Positions 1-8,263 of a stretch of 30,681 nucleotides of DNA are shown here, one piece after another. The notes beneath the pieces are model-generated. The model had not been told where the DNA came from. It searched no databases and was given only the letters and a program-made list of their open reading frames with translations. How positions within the stretch are numbered: the first letter of the stretch is position 1; every line of letters begins with the position of its first letter. Source of the stretch: Chromera velia (taxonomy: Eukaryota; Sar; Chromeraceae); contig JAHBMJ010001479.1 of assembly GCA_018398765.1 (NCBI GenBank), positions 1 through 30,681 on the forward strand, written 5' to 3'. The position numbers and the translations under genes are program-made.

Positions 1-963
1 TTTTCAGGTCGCAACCGAGGTCAACCCCCACCCCCCCCCGCCTGATTTTTTCACCGAGAAAAGACAGTACTTTACGGGGAAGCGATGAACCGTGCGGAAT
101 GAAGGAACACGGTTGTCGAAGGGCAGTTTGGTCAACGGGGAGAATAAAATGAATTAAAAGGACCAATTGCCCACACTTGACACAGAAGCCGTCAGTGTGA
201 AGAAATTTTGGTCTCTGGGGACAGAGCAAGTCGCTGCACGCCCACGCACCTGAAGTGTAGAGATGCACCGAATTGGTCCGATCTAATACTGTGGCAAGTG
301 CATATATAGTGGGAACTCACAAGCAAGCATTGAAGTGGAGTTATGGTCCGGAGTGCCATGGACTCGGCATGGAGTGACTTTTCATAAGGTCGCGCGGTTT
401 CTGGCCGAGCGGCGCCGCCGGCGTGCCGCTTTGCGCGCATGAATCTCCACGCGCGGCGGCGCCCCCACATCGCCGGGCTCCCACGTACCAGTTCTCCGTC
501 TCCACTTCCCGGCCACAGCATTCATCACCAGTCCCGATTCTCAAATGACTTAATTCCAACGGTGGAATCATGCAAATCATCTTTTCGACGCCAATTAAGA
601 AAGTCCTCTTCGACCAGCTGTATTTGTTGGTCATGCAAGCACTGTGACTTCCTCGATCGACTCGATCGAATTTGAGAGCTAGGTGCTGATTGTTCAGTCT
701 GGTTGCTTATCGACGGTGACGACTCTGCAGTGACGATCGATTCCACCGAAGGATCTTTCGCGTACGTCCATATAGATCTCCCTGGACCATCGGGTGTTTT
801 CTGTAAGAAAGGAAAAGTGTTTTTGGACTCAGCTTCTCCTATTTGGGGGGGATGAAGTCATTTGCACTCATTTGTGATCCCCCCGAGACGGACGTTTTTG
901 TTCGTCTCGAAACCCTCAAATCCTCTCTAACCCAATTTGTCGAAAACTCCCACAGGAAGATAG
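1..963. other. 5' flank of the ankyrin gene, no supported gene
   Basis: No reading frame here has protein-like composition or a recognisable motif. A C-rich run lies near positions 25-40. A short open frame starting at the ATG at 852 (843 also possible) reads a plausibly helical peptide up to about 960, then continues in a frame different from the ankyrin coding frame. It may be a 5' exon or may reflect a one-base assembly error. The ankyrin frame itself is closed by TAG at 961-963 and open from 964. Confidence 0.4.
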
Positions 964-1098
964 ACCTGCTTCACGAAACTCATCAAGGCACACCAGAAAA
1001 ACGCCAAAAAGCGCCAGGATCCAAAGACGAAGCAAAAACCCGACCCTGCGCCTGCTCCCCAAACCCTCAAATCCCCTCCTGTTGAAGAAAGCAAAGAG

Positions 1099-2619
1099 AT
1101 GGAATGCGAGGAACAAGTACACCCATTGTCCTCCACCCAGACAACTAGGGTCAGAGGTATCTGCCAGGCTCCTACCAACACCCTCACACCTTCCACGTCG
1201 TCTTCCTCTGTCGCAGACGCAAACCAGCCCTCCGTTAGTGCAGTCACTGGTGAGACCGAGACAGAGCCAATGCCTCCCCAAAGTCCCTCCGAAACCCCCT
1301 TTGACTCCTTTCCAGCCGCGGAACATTCTGCAACGTCTGGCTGCCGTCAGCCAACCCCTCCTTCCCCTTTCTGTCCCACGAATCCCGACTCCCTCTCGAA
1401 TTCCCTCTCTCCGTTTTTCAACAGGATTTCCCTGATTCTTTCTCAGCTGAACAGAAAGATTCAGGGCGAGCTTGACTCTCAACTTTCGAGGTTTTTCTCC
1501 ATCAACCTGAAACCTCTGTTCGATAGGGGGTGTGCAGAGCCTCTCCGAACATTCAGGGCGGTGGAAGCAGCCACAGTGCAGAGCGAGTTGGGAAGGTTCA
1601 TTGAGGGCAAAAGTGACGGAGAGGGGTTGCGTCTTTGCCTCAAGGTTGGTGCAGATGTAGACGGTTTAGTTGAAGGCATGACGGCTCTGATGAAAGCAGT
1701 GCTTGCACGGCACTCCGAAGCCACAGAGTTGCTCTTGTCGGATGGAGCAGACGTGAACGCTCTGTCGTCAAACCCTGAGGGGTTCCCAAGAAGCCCCTCG
1801 AGCCCCCCGGGAGAAAATGAGTGTGTCAACAGAGAGGACGGGACGAGGGTTGTGTTCTTGTTCGACTCGCGCGAACCTTCATATCCGTGTCCGCGCGGAA
1901 CGACCGCCTTGATGTTGGCATGTCTTGTGAAGGATTGGGAGGGAGCGACGGTCCTGCTGAATGCTGGGGCGAAAGTCAAGACGCAGAATGGGTCTGAACA
2001 GCATGCTTTGCAAATTGCGTGCGAGAGGTTTTACCCCGCTTCCCCTTCCACGCATCCATCGGTTCCCCTTCCTGCTTCCCATTTGTCTCTGAGTTCCCGG
2101 TATGAAACGAAGGGCGAGGGGAAGGCGGAAAAAGAAAAGAGGGACAGCAGCCAGCAGAAGGGAAAGGATGTGAATGAGCACGTAGTCACTCCAGAGGCGC
2201 GTCTGCTTCTGGAGACTCTGCTTTCAAAGCTCCCAAAGTCTCAAGTCATCCGAACTAGAATCAAAAAAATCAACAAGCCTGGACTGGGTACCTCTAGTCG
2301 CGCGACAAATATTTGTTTCCGTTTCCGGAACTGGTTATCCACGAATGAGGATCTCCCCGCTCGAGTGCAGAACATGGTCTCCGATGAATTCCCGTCAGAT
2401 ACGCTCCTGCATTTTGCTGCTCGCTTCCGTCTGTTCAATTTTGCAAAAACGTGTTTGGACTCTGGTGTTGAGGTGGATGCCCGAAATGCCCGGGGCGAGA
2501 CTGCGTTGCATTTGGCGGTGCAGGGACTCGATGTCCCGATGGTCAAACTGTTGATCCAGAGGGGGGCAGAAGTGAAGAGTCAAGATGGGGAGAACAGACT
2601 CGGAGACAGGTACGTATTT

Positions 2620-2686
<67 letters not shown>

Positions 2687-3014
2687 CGCGCGCTTCACAG
2701 TGCCTGAGTGACGCGTGTTGAAGAGCGAAGGGAGTTACCAGTGGATCGATCTGTTGGCTAGCTGACTGTCTCCAGTGGTTGTCCGTCTGTATGCGGCTTT
2801 TTGGCTCTTGTTTACATCTTCTTACTCGTCCGTTGTTAAATCAATTTGCGCCTAGCTGAAGAAGAGACTTAACTGTCTCCTCCCTCCGTTTGCCTGTGAA
2901 TTCTTCGATCTTTCTTTCCCTCAGGCTCCCACTTGATCATCACAAATTCTCCATTTCCAATTCCAGGCTCCTTTCTTTCTTTCTTTCTTTTCTTTCTTTC
3001 TTTCTTTCTTTCTT

Positions 3015-3045
<31 letters not shown>

Positions 3046-3677
3046 GGCTCTCTGCGTGCAGGCTGGGCGACCGCCTGGGCGACACGGTCCTTCACCAAGT
3101 TGTGAAGGCCTTCGAGGTTTGTGAAGAAGAAGACGGAGACGGTGGGTGGAATGCAGATGGTCCTATGGACAGAGAGACTGAGGGAAAGGTCAAAGCGATC
3201 CTCGCAATGCTCCTGGAGGGGGGGGCAGATGTGGAGACACTGGGGAGGGGGAGGCTCTCGGTTTTGGACGCTGTGTTATACAGGTTGGCAACGAGGTCGG
3301 GCCGATGCCGAGGTAGTAAAAAGTACTTTTTTCTTTCTAGCGCTTTTTGTGATTTTTTCTCGAAATCATGTCCTTTTTTTTTCTCTCTTTGTGGCTTGCA
3401 TACCATCGACAAGAATCAAACCTCAACCGTACCTTGTTGACAAATCCGTAGACAGACACAGACACCAACAAACAAAAAAGCAGGAGATCCGTCCTTATTT
3501 CTGTGCGTCCAGATGAGGACTCACTCGAATGGTGCAAGGCTCCTTTGTCCTGACCTAGCGTGAGCGTCTGACGGTTCGCTCAAGAACCTGTGTACATCAC
3601 ATCACCCTTCCGTCCAGCTTGTTCGATCGCAGCGCCGCACATCTGTATGGAATTTGATTTTTACACACACACGCACG

Positions 3678-3724
<47 letters not shown>

Positions 3725-3832
3725 CCTCCTCCGTTTTTTTTTTTTCCTCTTCCCTGTGATCATTCCGTTCCACTTTTTCATTCCTGCCAACAAAGGTGCA
3801 GGTGCAGCGAAAGGATTTAAATATCCTCTTTA

Positions 3833-3909
<77 letters not shown>

Positions 3910-4044
3910 AAGCCATTCCATGCAACATGCAGGTGCAAATCCGCGACTGTTAGGAGAAAGCTGCGGTCGCTCATCTTAGGCGCAGTGGGGGATTTGGAGG
4001 CGAAAAAGGCGGAGGCGAAAAGCGTCGAATCCAAACGATTTTAG
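1099..4044 (+). CDS. Ankyrin-repeat protein, three-exon model
   Basis: Model: exons 1099-2609, 3062-3283 and 3933-4044, joined in frame to 614 residues ending at TAG 4042-4044. The N-terminal ~150 residues are Ser/Pro/Thr-rich. About six ankyrin repeats follow: near residues 180-228 (MTALMKAV, then LLLSDGADVNA), 265-300 (TTALMLAC, then LLNAGAKV), 433-503 (TLLHFAAR; GETALHLAV, then LLIQRGAEV), and across exons 2-3 (TVLHQVV, then LLEGGADVE; finally LILGAVGDLEAK, an ankyrin second helix that supports the last splice). Ankyrin repeats bind proteins; the partner is unknown. Donors are gtacgt at 2610 and gttggc at 3284. The frame is open upstream to 964 without a Met, so 1099 may be an internal Met with a 5' exon missing. 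An alternative end uses donor gtagta at 3313 and the acceptor before 4159, stopping at 4301; its tail is less protein-like. Confidence 0.75.
2623..2682. repeat. (TC)n(TG)n compound microsatellite in intron 1
   Basis: About 15 TC units are followed directly by about 15 TG units, starting 13 bases inside the donor of the first ankyrin intron (2610-3061). Reading through the tract keeps the frame open to 2721, but the splice at 2609 gives better protein continuity. The G at 2683 onwards leads into a short GCGCGC stretch. Confidence 0.95.
2971..3045. repeat. (TTTC)n(TGTC)n tract before the exon 2 acceptor
   Basis: A TTTC array (with one phase slip) changes at about 3017 into a TGTC array that ends about 16 bases before the acceptor CAG at 3059-3061. 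On the plus strand it is almost all pyrimidine, so it could serve as the polypyrimidine tract of intron 1. That role is inference. Confidence 0.9.
3662..3720. repeat. (CA)n microsatellite in intron 2
   Basis: A CA/CACG array whose last 40 bases (3681-3720) are pure CA. It lies in the second ankyrin intron (3284-3932) and is complementary to the (TG)n tract at 3837-3905. Confidence 0.95.
3837..3905. repeat. (TG)n microsatellite in intron 2
   Basis: About 34 perfect TG units ending 27 bases before the exon 3 acceptor AG at 3931-3932. It is complementary to the (CA)n tract at 3662-3720, with 116 bases between them. Confidence 0.95.
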
Positions 4045-4119
4045 TAAAAAGAATGAACAAACAGCGCAGTGGGAGAAGGGGAGTGTCAATTTGTTCGGAA
4101 CACGCAACAGTCACTTACA

Positions 4120-4158
<39 letters not shown>

Positions 4159-4657
4159 GGAATTGGGCAGAGGATAGTACAGGACTTTCACAACTGTCTT
4201 CTTTTTTTCAATTCTCTCTCTCTGAACGGCTTTTGTGTCTTGGATCGCTTCTAACTGGAGGAAAGGGTAGGAGGGTGCGTATGGATGCAATCGGGGACTG
4301 AGAGAGGTCCGGCTCTGTTTTCTCTGCATGCATGTACGTCTTTTGCTTGAATGCCTGGGTGGATGCATGTTCGAATGCAAAGAAGGGAAAGGCAGCTTCA
4401 TAGGCCGCCGCGTTCAAAGGCAGTGGAAGGAAAAAGGGAAAGGATTAGTGAGGAAACGGTAGAATTGTGAGAGGAGATAAGGCTTTTCTCTCTGCAAACT
4501 AACAGCGAGGCAGCATTGAGGAGCATGCATTCTACTACACATCCAGACCCGGTCACATTCTACTCCTTCCCTGAACGAGTGTTAGGAATCTATAGGCGGG
4601 AATGAGGGCGGACCTCGATCTGCAGTGAACCTAGCAGTGAACTCAGAGTCAAACGCG
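4045..4657. other. Ankyrin 3' flank with (TC)n tract; retroelement target side
   Basis: A (TC)n run at about 4123-4155 is followed by CAG at 4156-4158, a good splice acceptor context. If spliced from donor 3313 it would give an alternative last exon to TGA at 4299-4301. Beyond that I see no supported gene. ATGC-type short repeats occur near 4326-4375. The retroelement begins at 4657 or 4658. Confidence 0.5.
4651..4656. repeat. Left copy of AAACGC target-site duplication
   Basis: AAACGC sits one base before the first LTR position shared with the other LTR. The same hexamer follows the last shared base of the 3' LTR at 11363-11368. Six bases is a short match, but its placement against both outer edges makes a duplication likely. 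Confidence 0.65.
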
Positions 4658-5293
4658 TAATGTTCTCTCAGGTTGCCTGACCTTTTTTCTTCCTATCGGC
4701 GTCCATCCATGCATTTTTAGTGCTTGGTGCGCCGTGTTGACTGCGTTTTATGTCCGGTGCCGACTGCGCGCCAATTTTTCTCGTTCGGTTTAGCGGCTCC
4801 TTTTTTTTCTTCCCGCGCATGCATTTACTGCGATCAGTGCTGTGTTTTGTGTGGCCCAACCGGATCCATGCGTTCGCACGTGAATCAATTTTGGCGTCAA
4901 GTGTTGCTTCACGTCTCCAAGTGTTGCTTAAGCTTGCCCTCTTTACTTTTGACGTGTCTTTCTCCCTTTTCAGACCAAAGTCGACCATCCATGGCACACA
5001 GACATTTCAATCTGGCCCCATACAAAGGCACTTTCCGGGGTCTTGTCATTCCGTCATGCATAGCGCAGCACGCAAGTCATTCGATTGCTCAATCAAACGT
5101 GTTGCTCGTGTTCTCTTCATGTTGATCTCCATTCAAGAGCAGCCCCTAGCTCTTGTCATTCAGTTTCTATTCCTTCTTTGAGACTTCGGACTTCTGTCTT
5201 CTTGTAGTCTCTATCGATTCTTGATCTTCAGTCGCTGAACAGCTAGCTTCCTAGTCTCTGGTAGCATCTGTTGCCTAGCTACTGAACTTCTTG
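4658..5293 (+). repeat. 5' LTR
   Basis: It matches 10727-11362 at a constant offset of 6069 with five substitutions and no gaps. The left edge is set by loss of match before 4658, the right edge by the PBS starting at 5294. Ends read TAATG...CTTG rather than canonical TG...CA; an internal TG occurs at 4661. Short open frames inside it recur in both copies simply because the LTR is duplicated. Confidence 0.93.
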
Positions 5294-5303
5294 TGGTGCC
5301 GGC
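5294..5303 (+). promoter_or_regulatory. Primer binding site for minus-strand DNA synthesis
   Basis: TGGTGCCGGC starts at the first base after the LTR. TGG is the complement of the tRNA 3' CCA, as expected of a PBS. The tRNA species cannot be named here. A palindromic GTTCGAAC at 5317-5324, like a T-loop, lies just downstream. Confidence 0.65.
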
Positions 5304-5357
5304 TTTCTTCTCCCGGGTTCGAACGGTGATCCTTCTCTTTGGCTACGCGTCTACCCG

Positions 5358-6980
5358 ATGGACACTCAAGATGTCACTCACCAGGACGGTGGCCAGTCGC
5401 CTGCCCCTTCATTTGGACATCACGCGGCTCAGGAGACTCCTCCGCCTCCTGCACAACCTCCTCAAGACCCTCCTCTCACTCCGCCTCCACTTGGTGGTCC
5501 AGGCCCCCAGGCTGTCCCCATCCACACCGTACACGGACCGCCGTCTCCGTTTGGCTGGCCAGGACCTCAGGGTGTTCCCACCAACTACGCCACCCCGGTG
5601 CCGGGAGCGATGCCCCCTCCTGCCAGGCCTTCTGTGGTTATGTCTCGACGCAGCGACCTGGCCAAGCAGACGATTGCCGAGGTCCCCGTCTTCACCGGCA
5701 AGACTGGCGTGGATATCGAAAAATGGAAACAAGACGTCCTTGCAGCCTCCCAGGAGTTGCAAGCGATTAACGGTCCGGACACCTTCGGCCCAGTTGACTT
5801 GGCCATCCTCATCCGGAACAAGGTGACAGTGGAGGTCCGTGACATCCTGAGGGTGAAGCTGTTGTGGGTAACGGACTTGACAAACCCTCAGTGGCTCTTC
5901 ACGGAGCTTGAGTCCTTCTACCTCGGTCCGTATGAGCAACGTGTACGTCTCCGCTGGCAGGATGTGAAGAACCTCCGTTCGACTGCCAAGGACATGGTCA
6001 TCTCCTTCTTCGGTCGTGCTGTCCAAGTGTTTGGTGCTCTTCAGCGTCTTGTCCCTGCACTCGCCTTCGGTACCCCTGCTTTCTTCCCACTCGAGTACTC
6101 CATGTTGCTGGAAGCACTGCCTGCAGAGGGGTCAGCGAAGCGTTTTGTCCTCACCAACAACATGGACTTCACCCCCACCGGCCTCTTCAACTGCTTGCGA
6201 AGGCATGAGCAGACGGTGCTCTCTCAGGCCCCATTTACATCCATTTGGTTCTCTTCACTCCCGACCGTGCACGCCTCCCAGCCCTCCAAGTCCTCTTCTA
6301 CTCTGGCGTCATCGAAGGACAAGGGCAAGAAGAAGGATGACGAGAAGGAGAAGCCCAAGGACAAGCTCTGTGTCTTTTGTGGAATCGTCCATGAGTGGGG
6401 GAAGCACACCAAGTGTATCAACTGTGGAGGGTCTCCTCATGATCGCTCCTCCTATCCTGCTGCCTCAACTACGTGTGCGTATGGCAAGACAGGCCACTTC
6501 CCTGCGATGTGCCTCAAGAAGTTGAAGGCTGCACAGCAGGCTGCCAACGTCCGATGTGCCACTGTGTCTTTCGTGACCCCTGCCGTGTCCTCCGGTCAGA
6601 TGATCGACGACCCTCACTTCGGTAAAGACGATGGCGCCACGGTCGATGCCGTTGGTGAACTATACCTCCGGTTTGAAGCCGTGCAGTCCAAGATCAAGTA
6701 CAGCGAGACCATCTTGGACCCTCCCATTACCGTGAAAACCGCTCATGAGTCTTCTGCCGAGGGCGAAGTGATTGTGTACGCCTCCCGCATGATCACCGTC
6801 GAGAACATTATCTTCGTATTCCACCTCGAGACCGTCTCTTTCCTGGTTTTTCCTCAGTCGAGCGTGCCGTTCTTGTTCTTTAAGTCCCTTGCTCAACGTC
6901 TTGAGGCTTCCATGAACTACGCCACCAACCTCATGACTCTTCCTTCGAGCGACGGCACCAGCGAGATCCACCTCCCCTAG
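5358..6980 (+). pseudogene. gag: Copia gag-protease region, ended by TAG
   Basis: The 540-residue frame begins with a Pro/Gln-rich N terminus (MDTQDVTHQDGG), then a helical capsid-like region (VEIWKQ-like stretch near residue 115 on). A Lys/Glu-rich linker leads to a degenerate zinc-knuckle cluster near residues 335-385: CVFCGIVHEWGKHTKC, CINCGG, and CAYGKTGHFPAMC, which lacks the second Cys of CCHC. A protease-like segment follows: DDGAT at 6627-6641 sits where copia proteases have D-S/T-G-A, and ITVKTA, VENIIFVFHLE and SFLVFPQ match the flanking strands of that fold. The frame stays open after TAG 6978-6980 to about 7190 with continuing protein-like acidic sequence, so the stop interrupts a longer product. 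Confidence 0.8.
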
Positions 6981-7129
6981 ACTGACCTCGGGCGCTACTA
7001 CGGCCTTCCTCTGGAACAACTCGAGATCTACAGTGACACTACGGAGACGGAGTCCCTCCCTGACCTCGTCGAGAGCGACTCCGATACTGACATGTCCTAT
7101 GATGACGCCGATCGTCGTCTGTGGCGTGA

Positions 7130-8263
7130 CCCCCCGACCGTCCGACCGTCTTCATGTCTCAGACTGACGGTCTGCCTCCCCCCCCCCCACCAGGTGACGG
7201 AATCGAGGGAGAGAATGTACGGTCCGCTGCCCCTGCCCCTCCTCCTTCTGCTTCTTTTGATTTCTGTAAAGAGGAAGCTGAAATGATTGATGCGGCTGCT
7301 GCTGAAATGTCCACCACTTCCTCTCTTTTTCAGTACGAGTGGAAATTGACTTTCAAGCAAACGAAGTGCTGTATCATTTTCACTCCTGCCGAGCTTTATC
7401 GTCTTATGAATTTGATGCACTGTGACTGTGGGCATGGAGGTTTGCGAGAAGTGGTGGCTCAGCTGCTGCATTACTTTTCTGTCGACTTTCCTCTCTGTCG
7501 GTTGCGTTCGTTCGTGGCAGTGGTTCTTTCTGCCTGTCTCGTGTGCCCCCAGGTGAAAGGCCCTGTGAGATTCTCAATCCCTGGTGTTCCTTTCACTCGT
7601 GGTGGGCACGTGGGGGCACGTCTTCATCTGGACAGTCAGTTTTTGGGCTCCTCGGACTCTGAGCACACTCACCAACTTTCGGTTGTGGAGGACTGTCACA
7701 ACTTCGGCTTAACCTGTCGCTACCACGGCCACCCCAAGTCCCATGAGGTCGTGACCTTCCTCGAAACTGTTTGGGTGCCTCGTTTCGGCATTCCTCAGGA
7801 GATTCGGTACGACCAAGGCTCCGAGTTTGCAGGTGCTCCCCTCATTGAGTTCTGTGAGAAACACGGCATCCGTCTCACTTTCTCTCCTTCCGGCTACAAA
7901 GATGGCAACAGCATCGTCGAGAGATGGCATCGAGACGTCCTGGCGTCTGTCCGCTCCATTTTGCTTGAGCGAGGTCTCTCCCCCTTTCAGTAGCCCACTG
8001 TTGTCGATGAAGCTGTCAGATGCCTCAACAACCGCATGTCTGTGCAAGGCGCTTTGAGTCGTCATGATGAAGCTTCCCTCCCTCCTGCGCTTCCCTGCCT
8101 TTGCCAGTTCTTGTCAGCTGACCGCCCTCCTCCTCCTTCCTCTCTCCATACCTATTCGGTCGGAGAGACTGTGATATACAACGTCGGTGCCTCTGGCAGC
8201 GGAGGCCGTTCTGGACAAGAGCATAAGTGTGGCCCCGTTTGGTATCCTTACCGTGTTGTCTGA
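7130..8263 (+). pseudogene. Copia integrase region with in-frame TAG
   Basis: This is in the -1 frame relative to gag. A Pro-rich linker leads to an HHCC zinc-binding motif (MHCDCGH with H-x4-H, then CLVC, C-x2-C). The catalytic core keeps D-D-E: the Asp of LHLDSQF, the Asp of RYDQGSEF and the Glu of NSIVERWHR. TAG at 7991-7993 follows SPFQ. The same frame then reads NNRMSVQGALSRHD and a C-terminal ETVIYNV...GPVWYPYRVV segment like copia integrase tails, up to TGA at 8261-8263. Beyond TGA it runs without further stops into the reverse transcriptase. The product would insert retroelement cDNA; as written only fragments could be made. Confidence 0.8.

Noticed and set aside
4159-4301. Alternative last exon of the ankyrin gene
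   Set aside because: It splices in frame from 3312 and has a strong pyrimidine tract, but its peptide does not resemble an ankyrin helix, whereas exon 3933-4044 does. Kept only as a possible isoform.
4724-5181. Open frames of 133 and 143 codons, repeated identically or nearly so at 10793-11250
   Set aside because: They lie wholly inside the two LTR copies, overlap each other in different frames and show no domain. Their duplication follows from the LTRs.
5311-5330. Possible tRNA gene because of GGTTCGAAC
   Set aside because: No cloverleaf can be drawn: the flanks of the T-loop-like motif do not pair and no A-box, D-arm or anticodon arm is visible upstream. It is better read as part of the PBS region.
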